From NCBI GenBank assembly GCA_934747255.1, contig CAKVGH010000014.1, positions 1 through 12,723 of the forward strand: DNA of 12,723 bases, written 5' to 3'. Of this stretch, positions 5,250-11,712 are shown piece after piece (positions within the stretch are counted from its first letter, which is position 1; every line of letters starts with the position of its first letter). The translations under genes and the position numbers were made by a program. Origin of the DNA: an uncultured Clostridia bacterium (GTDB lineage Bacteria > Bacillota > Clostridia > Christensenellales > UBA1242). The notes beneath the pieces are model-generated. The model made no database searches. It was not told the DNA's origin and was given only the letters and a program-made list of their open reading frames with translations.

Positions 5250-5865
5250 GAGTCACGGCGGAGAAAAATCGACAGCAAGGCTTATGCACTTTCTTCAGGC
5301 TTCCAGATACTTTAATTTTGACGATAAAACAAAAATTATACAAACCGTAGATGGAAAGGTAAGTGCAACTTTTAGACTGACAATGGTTGATGAACAGTGC
5401 TGGGAAGATAAGTCTTGCGATACGCCCAATATCAGATATTACAGACGTTGGATGGTGTTGGAACGAGTTTTAGTATTTGCTGGCTTTAGCACATTGAAAA
5501 TTGCAAGAAACTGTAAACGTATTCTTGCTGTAGATGTTGAGCTTCCATTGGAAGAAGAAAAATCAAAAGACGAGTGGTTGTGGGAAGACTGGAACGTTGG
5601 TCACGACCCTGACTTAATGTTGAACTGTGAAAAAGAAAAAGTTTTGTTTACTGGTGAACCTGAGATTTTAAAAATACTTGAGTTCCAGGGGCGAAGTAAA
5701 AGACTTAATGACGGCACGGTTTTAACTTTAAGAAATGAAGGTGGATTGAAAGTATTTCTAAGTTTTAATCCGCAAAATCATATTCCGATTCACTATGCCA
5801 GCATTAAAACAGTTTTGAAAATTTTTCCTGAAGAAACAGTGCAGTTGGTTAAGTTCAGAAATTAA
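5236..5865 (+). CDS. Hypothetical early protein, 209 aa
   Basis: No family recognised. AAGGTGG lies six bases before the ATG at 5236 (a GTG at 5233 is less well placed); the start overlaps the upstream gene by 14 bases. The protein is soluble, with a Trp-rich acidic central loop (KDEWLWEDWNVGHDPD, about residues 112-127) between two mixed alpha/beta parts. A cysteine pair (CWEDKSC) lies near residue 54. The C-terminal part contains NPQNHIPIHY; its HxxxH is not the HUH motif of rolling-circle proteins. As the largest early-operon product it may serve DNA replication or regulation, but there is no direct evidence. It ends ten bases before the inverted-repeat element. Confidence 0.6.
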   Translation: MIIIKSHGGEKSTARLMHFLQASRYFNFDDKTKIIQTVDGKVSATFRLTMVDEQCWEDKSCDTPNIRYYRRWMVLERVLVFAGFSTLKIARNCKRILAVDVELPLEEEKSKDEWLWEDWNVGHDPDLMLNCEKEKVLFTGEPEILKILEFQGRSKRLNDGTVLTLRNEGGLKVFLSFNPQNHIPIHYASIKTVLKIFPEETVQLVKFRN

Positions 5866-5919
5866 GAAAAATCTCAACTGGTATACATATCCTTGGTTTT
5901 TTAAAATAACCCTTAAAAA

Positions 5920-5948
5920 ATATTATTTATTTTTTACACACCAGACAA
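5920..5948 (-). promoter_or_regulatory. Leftward promoter inside the inverted-repeat element
   Basis: On the minus strand TTGTCT (5943-5948), exactly 17 bases, then TATAAT-like TAATAT (5920-5925). This is the best promoter match in the element and points away from the late genes. If the element flipped, the -10 would move to about 6027-6032, some 60 bases before the ATG at 6091, and would read into the late module. Confidence 0.5.
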
Positions 5949-5974
5949 CAACACACAAGTTTCATGTCTAATTA

Positions 5975-6002
5975 TTCATTCGAAATTCTCTTTTGGTATG
6001 AT
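5975..6002 (+). promoter_or_regulatory. Weaker rightward extended -10 promoter inside the element
   Basis: TATGAT (5997-6002) preceded by TGG, an extended -10 arrangement, with a poor -35 (TTCATT at 5975-5980). It could give basal transcription of the late genes in the orientation shown. Confidence 0.3.
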
Positions 6003-6090
6003 TTTAAATACGAATTGATTTTAAAAATTTTTTTCTTAAATTTTTCTAAAAAAAACCAAGGATATGTATGCCAGTTGTAAGGAGTTAAAT

Positions 6091-6324
6091 ATGTTAGGTT
6101 CAAAAAAAGAAATTGTTAAGTTGTCACCGTTTTATGTGTTAATGGGTGATAGACTTACACCGGCTGGTGACTTAAGAGAAGTAATACTTCATGCACAATA
6201 TGTTGAAGACTTGTATGGAATCAATGCTCCAATATTTGAAGTGGATGGAGATAACTGTTTCATACAAGTTTCGCTCAAAGATGTGATGAAGAAGCTTGAA
6301 GAGAACAATAAAAAAACTAAATAG
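6091..6324 (+). CDS. Small soluble protein at the head of the late module, 77 aa
   Basis: No family recognised. The ATG at 6091 has AAGGAG six bases upstream. An in-frame ATG at 6064 lies inside the inverted repeat and has no ribosome site, so it is not the start. The product is a small acidic-basic mixed protein with no membrane span (LTPAGDLREVILHAQYVED, then FEVDGDNCFIQVSLKDVMKKL). Being the first gene after the putative switch and before a terminator, it may be regulatory or a minor structural protein. Confidence 0.6.
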   Translation: MLGSKKEIVKLSPFYVLMGDRLTPAGDLREVILHAQYVEDLYGINAPIFEVDGDNCFIQVSLKDVMKKLEENNKKTK

Positions 6325-6337
6325 TTTCTATAAAACT

Positions 6338-6374
6338 CGGGCTAGATTATTTTTACTAATTTGGCTCGTTTTTT
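6338..6374 (+). terminator. Terminator or attenuator before the coat-protein candidate
   Basis: CGGGCTAGATTA (6338-6349) pairs along all 12 bases with TAATTTGGCTCG (6357-6368), three of the pairs being G-U, and a six-T run (6369-6374) follows. It lies only ten bases before the ribosome site of the next gene, so it would limit read-through into the late structural genes, or balance their expression. Confidence 0.7.
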
Positions 6375-6398
6375 AAATACAACAAGGGGGTGACAAAG

Positions 6399-6602
6399 AT
6401 GTATCGCAAACAAGGTATGAGTGGCTGGTTAAAACTATTAATTTTTATTTTAGTTTTGGCTTTAGTCTTGGCTGTAAAATGGCTAATCACAGCATCGTGC
6501 TTAAATATGAATTTTGTTGACTATGTTAAAGATGTTGTTTGTAAAGCAATGCAGAATTTCTGGGAAGCAATAAAAATGTTGTACAAAGCCCCAATAGCAT
6601 AA
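6399..6602 (+). CDS. Small single-span protein, candidate major coat protein
   Basis: 67 residues from the ATG at 6399, set by AAGGGGG at 6384-6390; an in-frame GTG at 6390 lies inside that ribosome site and is not a start. A basic N-terminus (MYRKQGMSGW) is followed by one long hydrophobic stretch (about residues 11-33), then an amphipathic segment (FVDYVKDVVCKAMQNFWEAI) with scattered lysines. Size and single helix fit an inovirus major coat protein in outline. However, the order (membrane span first, amphipathic part after) differs from the classic signal-peptide plus mature-coat plan unless the first span is a signal sequence cleaved near LITA-SC. A minor coat or membrane helper protein is possible. 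Confidence 0.5.
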   Translation: MYRKQGMSGWLKLLIFILVLALVLAVKWLITASCLNMNFVDYVKDVVCKAMQNFWEAIKMLYKAPIA

Positions 6603-6619
6603 TAGCTTAGGAGAATGAA

Positions 6620-7915
6620 ATGAAAAAAAAGAAAAAACAAAAACCAATTAAAAAATCAAACAATCAAGCTTTAAAGCCTGCTAAGCAACCGCTTAGTGGG
6701 TTTCAAAAGTTTGTCATTATCATACTTGCTATAGTTATGGCAGTTTGTGTGGCTTTAGATGTTTGGTTTTTAATTATCAAATTTAAAGAACCTGAGAAGA
6801 TAGTTTCAAACACTTATCATGTTGGAATGCAAGAAACCGAAGCCGGAGAGCGAGAGCCTTTTGTTGAAGTCAAGCAGTTTGCCAACGCATTCGAAGTTAA
6901 GTTTAATTATATGATGGACGAAACTAAAACGAAATTATACTCTCAAGGGCTTCAATATATACAAAACGAAAATATACCAAACTTTAAATTTTTCAATTCG
7001 AAATGGACTTTTGTGCCAAAAGACAAAGACACAACCGGAGAGAAAGAACAGCTTGCAAATGATTTCTATGTGTTTATTAGATTCAATTACAAAATGAAAG
7101 CATTTGGTAATTATGTGACACTACAAAATTGCTACAACTATGCATCTTTGGACAACTACAAAACTTCTACGATTTCAACAAATCCAATTGGAGAAACAAC
7201 CACATTTAAGGTTCAACTCGGAAAAGATTTGTTTAAAATTCGTTTTAGAGCTAATGACCAAATTGCAAATGATTCAACTCTTTATGCTAAGAATGTAGCA
7301 GGTGAAACAAGTCTTAACTTCCTTTACAAACAAAAATATTTTTACGACTACTACGCATACAAAGACCACAATTATTTTGTAAAACTGCTAATGCAAGCCG
7401 TTGACTCAATGCCGAATGGGACAAATCAATATGTTTGCTTTGAGTTTGGTGATTTCTTTGAATACTACAAGTATGATGCTGTAAATCAGGTTTACAGTGA
7501 AGAAAGGGTCAAAGACTCAACAAAAGTAGAAGCTGAGATGAAATCTTATTACACTATTAAAGTTACTAAGACGGCTGAAAAATTAGTGCGTTCTTCAGAC
7601 AGTTTGTTCAATATGTATGCAGGAACACCTAATTACAACGAAACAGGTAAAACCGAAACATCTGACTACTTATATGGTCGTACGGTTCACACTGTAACAC
7701 TTGCGGACTTTACATATGTTGCTGGAGAAACGCCAAACACATTTAAATTAAAACTTTCTGATGCTTTTATAAACAAATACAGTAAGTATGCTGAAGTGAT
7801 GTTATTAAAAGTGGTAATTGAAGCACCAGCAGATGTTAATATTACAGGCTTTGCAGAAAATTGCTTTGGCAATTTTAAAACTTACACGATTACAGGAATA
7901 AAAGGGGGAGATTAA
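6620..7915 (+). CDS. Large membrane-anchored extracellular protein, 431 aa (candidate virion/assembly protein)
   Basis: A very basic cytoplasmic N-terminus (MKKKKKQKPIKKSNNQ) leads into one membrane span at about residues 31-54 (FVIIILAIVMAVCVALDVWFL). About 375 residues outside follow, rich in Tyr, Asn, Thr and Phe and likely beta-structured (KYFYDYYAYKDHNYF near 240). This is a type II (N-in, C-out) topology. GGAG lies just before the ATG. The stop is one base from the next ATG. No family recognised. Its place among the late membrane proteins ahead of a Zot-like ATPase suggests a virion or secretion-channel component. No cell-wall sorting signal is present. Confidence 0.6.
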   Translation: MKKKKKQKPIKKSNNQALKPAKQPLSGFQKFVIIILAIVMAVCVALDVWFLIIKFKEPEKIVSNTYHVGMQETEAGEREPFVEVKQFANAFEVKFNYMMDETKTKLYSQGLQYIQNENIPNFKFFNSKWTFVPKDKDTTGEKEQLANDFYVFIRFNYKMKAFGNYVTLQNCYNYASLDNYKTSTISTNPIGETTTFKVQLGKDLFKIRFRANDQIANDSTLYAKNVAGETSLNFLYKQKYFYDYYAYKDHNYFVKLLMQAVDSMPNGTNQYVCFEFGDFFEYYKYDAVNQVYSEERVKDSTKVEAEMKSYYTIKVTKTAEKLVRSSDSLFNMYAGTPNYNETGKTETSDYLYGRTVHTVTLADFTYVAGETPNTFKLKLSDAFINKYSKYAEVMLLKVVIEAPADVNITGFAENCFGNFKTYTITGIKGGD

Positions 7916-7916
7916 A

Positions 7917-9455
7917 ATGTTAAAAATTTTATTCGATGCAAATGTTGTATATGATGTTATTTTAATCATCGCCCTTGTTTTATGCATAATTGCGATGATT
8001 AGAACTAGCTGGGGAAAATATTTCTTCGGTGCACTTATATACATAGTTCTTATAGGCACGGCGATATATTCAGCAGTTGAAATTGATGATTACAACAGTG
8101 CTAGTGGTGGAATCTTTGGACAGTTTTCCAAACCGCCAACTACAAATAATCTAACAGTTAAAGACTTGGAATTTAATATGGACAACATTGAGCTTACTCA
8201 GAAAGATGCGTCAAACGATATGTTATATGAAGCCAGGTTTGAAACGGACGAAATAGTTGATGTAACGAACTATACAAAATATGGTGTTTTCATAAATGAC
8301 ATTCCAGTGGAAATAACAGAGTTTTCGGTTGATTACTTATTGGCAACCTATGAATACAATTTTTACGGTGAGAATCAGGAATTAATTTTGAATGACACCT
8401 TAAAATTAAAATTTGCATTTTACAAACAATGCTCCAAGTTTATTGTTCAGTCGAATGGTGGTTCGCAAGCTGTAAAACAGTGGAATGACTTTTTTAAGAA
8501 AAATTCGTTTGTCGTAACAATGAAAGAAACCGAAACTGACCTTAAACAAACAAAGGCTGACCAGTTATCTCTTGTGAAGTTTCATCTTGTTGAAAATTCA
8601 ACCGATTTGGTTTTGCGTTCATATTACTGTTTAAAAACCAATACAGGAATTGAAAATCCGCCTTTAAGCAATCTAGATTACGACAAGAGTAGATATATTA
8701 TTAAAGGTTGGAGTTTGGATAAAGCAAATATTATTGATTTGTCTTCAGTTTCTGTTACTGAAAATGTAGATTTGTACGCGGTTTATGATATAGCCACATA
8801 TGAAGTTACTTTCTATGGTGACGAAACAAAAACATTTACTGTTCAACACGGGCAAGGTGTTTTAAGTAATATATCCAACGAGATTCCAAGCGTAACAGAA
8901 AAGCCCGTTGATTATTATAGATTTACTGGCTGGAAGGCTTATGGCAACACTTGGGTTGGAATAGAAGGCAATTACAAACTAGGTGATTTTTATATAGACC
9001 AAAATTACAACTTCTATCCTGTATGGGGAGCTGAAATCAATCTAGAAGAAATGAATAAAATTTTGTTTGAAAAAATGAAAGAGAAATACGATATTACTTA
9101 TCCGGTTCTTAATGAAGACCATAACATTTATTATCAATCAGAAACAATCGAAGGAGTAAGGTATTTCAAATTATTGCTTGGAACAAAATTTGGAGCTTCA
9201 AATGTAGTATATGAAGGGCAGATTGGACTTCGTTGGAAATATCAGATTGGTGGCACTACTTGGACTGTCGTAGATGACGGACTAGCCAGCAAATTAATTA
9301 AGATGATTGACCATAACAATTTCGAACCATTTTCTAGAGCTGAATTTGTACAGGTATTAGACGATATTTTCAATAGTGCTGATTCAATATCGCTTGAAAA
9401 GTTTAATACTTTGAACCCGAAAACTTCAGGTGGTGGTGGACTAATTATAAGTTAG
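7917..9455 (+). CDS. Two-span membrane protein with InlB B-repeat-like segments, 512 aa
   Basis: Two hydrophobic spans at about residues 12-28 and 34-54 place the rest outside the cell. Residues about 240-290 (YIIKGWSLDKANI, then VTENVDLYAVYD) match the Listeria-Bacteroides (InlB B) repeat pattern of GWS...LYA.Y. A second, looser copy follows to about 375 (EVTFYGDETKTFTVQHGQG, YRFTGWKAYG, FYPVWG). The remaining C-terminal part ends in a glycine-rich SGGGG tail. Such repeats are common on surface proteins of Firmicutes, so a host-surface or receptor role is likely. GGGGGAG precedes the ATG; the gene is coupled to the one before it. The exact function is not known. Confidence 0.65.
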   Translation: MLKILFDANVVYDVILIIALVLCIIAMIRTSWGKYFFGALIYIVLIGTAIYSAVEIDDYNSASGGIFGQFSKPPTTNNLTVKDLEFNMDNIELTQKDASNDMLYEARFETDEIVDVTNYTKYGVFINDIPVEITEFSVDYLLATYEYNFYGENQELILNDTLKLKFAFYKQCSKFIVQSNGGSQAVKQWNDFFKKNSFVVTMKETETDLKQTKADQLSLVKFHLVENSTDLVLRSYYCLKTNTGIENPPLSNLDYDKSRYIIKGWSLDKANIIDLSSVSVTENVDLYAVYDIATYEVTFYGDETKTFTVQHGQGVLSNISNEIPSVTEKPVDYYRFTGWKAYGNTWVGIEGNYKLGDFYIDQNYNFYPVWGAEINLEEMNKILFEKMKEKYDITYPVLNEDHNIYYQSETIEGVRYFKLLLGTKFGASNVVYEGQIGLRWKYQIGGTTWTVVDDGLASKLIKMIDHNNFEPFSRAEFVQVLDDIFNSADSISLEKFNTLNPKTSGGGGLIIS

Positions 9456-9473
9456 AATTGTTTACATTAAAAA

Positions 9474-9515
9474 AACTACCCGCATGGGTCATGCGGAGTA
9501 GTTACCCGAAAGGGT
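9474..9515 (+). ncRNA. Two tandem hairpins in the leader of the coiled-coil gene
   Basis: AACTAC-CCGCATG (9474-9486) pairs with CATGCGG-A-GTAGTT (9490-9503), 13 bp with one bulged base. It is followed at once by ACCC-GAAA-GGGT (9504-9515), a GNRA-type tetraloop. No T run follows, so termination is unlikely. It may be a structured mRNA leader, a processing site or a single-strand DNA signal. Confidence 0.45.
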
Positions 9516-9534
9516 GACAATACAAGGGAACACG

Positions 9535-9582
9535 ATGAAAACAAAAACTAAAAAAATAGCTAAAAATAAAAAATATAAGTAA
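9535..9582 (+). CDS. Possible 15-residue lysine-rich leader peptide
   Basis: MKTKTKKIAKNKKYK, eight lysines in 15 residues, with AAGGGA ahead of the ATG. It sits between the tandem hairpins and a third stem-loop whose left arm (TAAGTAA, 9576-9582) includes its stop codon. A leader peptide coupled to RNA folding upstream of the large gene at 9684 is possible; chance is also possible at this length. Confidence 0.3.
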   Translation: MKTKTKKIAKNKKYK

Positions 9583-9617
9583 ACCATGGAAATACAATTT
9601 CCCCCGTTGCTTACTTA
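9576..9617 (+). ncRNA. Compound stem-loop in the leader
   Basis: TAAGTAA (9576-9582) pairs with TTACTTA (9611-9617), enclosing an inner perfect hairpin GGAAAT-ACA-ATTTCC (9588-9602). It follows the short lysine-rich reading frame and precedes an AT-rich stretch and the AAGGAG of the gene at 9684. Confidence 0.35.
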
Positions 9618-9683
9618 TTTCTAATAGAATATGCAAAAAAAATTAAAATTGTCAATACAAAAAACTAAAAAAGGAGATGTAAG

Positions 9684-11657
9684 ATGGCAAAGAAAAGAAT
9701 AAAACTACAAAACGAAAAAATTGAAGCTAAGGCTAAAGGTAAAAACGTTTTAGTGACCACAAGCTTGCTAGTTGGGGTTATGGGGGCAACTATTGGTGGA
9801 GTAGCTATAGCAAATGATTATAAACATAATAAAGCAGATATGACGCCAGGCATAGTTGAGAATACACCACAATACAAAAAAGGCTACGAAGATGGTCAAA
9901 CTTCTTGTACTGAAACAATCAATGCTTTACGTAAAGAACTAGTGGAAACACGTGAAGCAAGGTCTGAAGCGATTACTGAACGTGACAATGCTATTACTAG
10001 AATAACTGAGTTGACAACTGAACTTGAAAATAAGCAGATTGAAGTTGAAACAGTTACTACAGCAAAAAATCAATCTGAACAAGAACTTGCAACTGTAACA
10101 AATGAGAAAATTTTACTTGAAAAACAAGTTGAAGAACTTAACGCCGATAAGACAGCCAACGAACAACAAATCAATCAACTTAATGTTGAAATTGCAACAA
10201 AGGCTGAGAAAATCAATGAATTAAACAACAATATTGCTAGTTATGAAAACAATATCTCAACTTTAAATTCACAAATAACCACACTTTCAACTGAAAAATC
10301 TCAACTAACCACACAAGTCGCTGAAAAAGACGCAAAAATCAATGATATAAACAATAAGTTGCAAAACGTTCAAAATACAATCGTTGGACTTGAAACAGGT
10401 GAAAAAGTTGTTGCCACTTTCCATTCCGTTGATGGTCTCACCATTAACCGTTATGTAATTAATAAAGGACAAACTTTTGCGAGTGTGGCTCCTGAAACGA
10501 CTTTAGAAGACCCAGAGAACCAGCAAGTGCGTTTTAATGCAAACGGTGCTTTGCATACTAGTCAGGAACGCATTTTAGGTAATTGGGACATATACATTGA
10601 AATCGTTAATCTAGTAACAATTAACTTTGTTAACGGAAGCGAAACTATACCAGTTAAATTCGTTGAAACAGACAAGTTTGAAACCCTTGAATCAACTCCA
10701 TATCAAGCCTTATCTACACCTGATGGCTACGAATTTGCTGGCTGGTCAACAACTGAAAATGGTGAAGTTATTGATGTTATCGGCTGTCCTGTAACTGATT
10801 TTTCTACATTATATGCTATATGGCAAGAGAAAGTTCAAAACGTTGCAAGCTTTAAAATTTATTCAAATATGAACATAAATTATGTAAGTTCTTATGCTCA
10901 AAAAAATAAATCAAAAATTTTAGGAAATGCAACAATATCTGCTACAGAACCAAATGGTGAAACTTTCTTCACTCAAGATGTTGACGACAATTTTAAAAAC
11001 AATAGTGGCGAATACGAATACTTGCCATATTCAACTGTTAGAGTGTTCTACAGAATATCTAAAGTCAATTTAAAAGGTCTAGGTGGAATTCATTTCACCC
11101 TATCTGGTGATGGTAATTCTGAAGATATTTATGTTGGTGGTTACACTCCAGAGAATGCTGAAACGCGTTTCGGTATGGCTAAAAACTATATGGAAGAAGA
11201 TGGTGACTATATCAAATATGTTTGTGAAGTTAAGTTTGACAAAATTACTGTTGATAGCCTTCAATTTGATTTTTATGCGGACGAATTAACGAAAACAGTT
11301 AACATAACAGACCAAAACGGAACAGCTCCAGCCATTTATTATAAAGTAAAGCAATTTTCTAATGATGCTTGTTCTAGAGATGCTTCTTGGGTGACATCTT
11401 CAAGTTGGAAATCTGCTACAGAACCTTTAGAAGTAGGATACTTCGGAAAATATCAAATTTTGTTCAATTTTGAAAAACAATCGGAATATGTAAACGTAAA
11501 CTCAACCATTCGTTTAGCCGATACAACTAAATCAATTAAAGATAATACATCTTGTGTTGATATGACTTTACTAACGGTTGAGGAAAGTGAAAACTCGATT
11601 TATTTCACAAACATCGGCGACAACGCTAAATTTGAAATCACTATTGTTAGTGTTTAA
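9684..11657 (+). CDS. Membrane-anchored coiled-coil spike protein with B-repeat-like domain, 657 aa
   Basis: A basic N-terminus (MAKKRIKLQNEKIEAKAKGK) is followed by one span at about residues 24-44. Next comes a linker and a long heptad-rich coiled coil at about 80-238 (for example VTNEKILLEKQVEELNADK and TLNSQITTLSTEKSQLTTQV), then beta-rich segments (about 243-385) ending in an InlB B-repeat-like unit (DGYEFAGWSTTENGEVI, FSTLYAIWQE). A further 270-residue C-terminal domain of unknown fold completes it. Anchor, stalk and binding domains in that order suggest a fibrous adhesin or receptor-binding protein displayed outside the membrane or on the virion. AAGGAG precedes the ATG. Transcription may be shaped by the structured leader upstream. 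Confidence 0.65.
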   Translation: MAKKRIKLQNEKIEAKAKGKNVLVTTSLLVGVMGATIGGVAIANDYKHNKADMTPGIVENTPQYKKGYEDGQTSCTETINALRKELVETREARSEAITERDNAITRITELTTELENKQIEVETVTTAKNQSEQELATVTNEKILLEKQVEELNADKTANEQQINQLNVEIATKAEKINELNNNIASYENNISTLNSQITTLSTEKSQLTTQVAEKDAKINDINNKLQNVQNTIVGLETGEKVVATFHSVDGLTINRYVINKGQTFASVAPETTLEDPENQQVRFNANGALHTSQERILGNWDIYIEIVNLVTINFVNGSETIPVKFVETDKFETLESTPYQALSTPDGYEFAGWSTTENGEVIDVIGCPVTDFSTLYAIWQEKVQNVASFKIYSNMNINYVSSYAQKNKSKILGNATISATEPNGETFFTQDVDDNFKNNSGEYEYLPYSTVRVFYRISKVNLKGLGGIHFTLSGDGNSEDIYVGGYTPENAETRFGMAKNYMEEDGDYIKYVCEVKFDKITVDSLQFDFYADELTKTVNITDQNGTAPAIYYKVKQFSNDACSRDASWVTSSSWKSATEPLEVGYFGKYQILFNFEKQSEYVNVNSTIRLADTTKSIKDNTSCVDMTLLTVEESENSIYFTNIGDNAKFEITIVSV

Positions 11658-11660
11658 AAA

Positions 11661-11698
11661 TAGCCTACGCATATAGTGTAGGCTAGCCCCAATGGGGC
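11661..11698 (+). other. Two abutting hairpins between spike and ATPase genes
   Basis: TAGCCTAC (11661-11668) pairs with GTAGGCTA (11678-11685); GCCCC-AAT-GGGGC (11686-11698) follows with no gap. There is no T run, so full termination is unlikely. The hairpins may lower or tune expression of the ATPase. The ATG at 11692 lies in the second loop and is not a start. Confidence 0.45.
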
Positions 11699-11712
11699 AA
11701 AAGGAAAGTGCC

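Larger units (their letters stand above)
5875..6077. promoter_or_regulatory. Putative invertible promoter element (inverted repeats plus 147-bp centre)
   Basis: The left arm 5875-5902 begins CAACTGGTATACATATCCTT. The right arm 6050-6077 is its reverse complement over 28 bases with one mismatch (T versus C at the eighth base). The arms enclose 147 bp with no gene. The element starts 9 bases after the stop at 5865 and ends just before the AAGGAG (6079-6084) of the gene at 6091, so flipping it would alter no coding sequence. It carries candidate promoters on both strands. This is the architecture of phase-variable promoter switches such as those known in Clostridioides and Bacteroides. No dedicated invertase is seen; the integrase or a host recombinase would be needed. 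A purely structural hairpin in single-stranded DNA is the alternative. Confidence 0.6.

Noticed and set aside
5236..5865. HUH rolling-circle initiator based on the HIPIH sequence
   Set aside because: The spacing is His-x-x-x-His, not His-hydrophobic-His, and no catalytic Tyr motif is in the right relation.
5875..6077. Hin-type hix recombination site, because CCTTGGTTTT resembles a hix half-site
   Set aside because: Only one side of the site resembles it, the comparison is from memory, and no serine recombinase is encoded here.
6064..6090. Earlier start for the 77-residue protein
   Set aside because: This ATG is inside the inverted repeat and lacks a ribosome site; AAGGAG at 6079-6084 sets the start at 6091.
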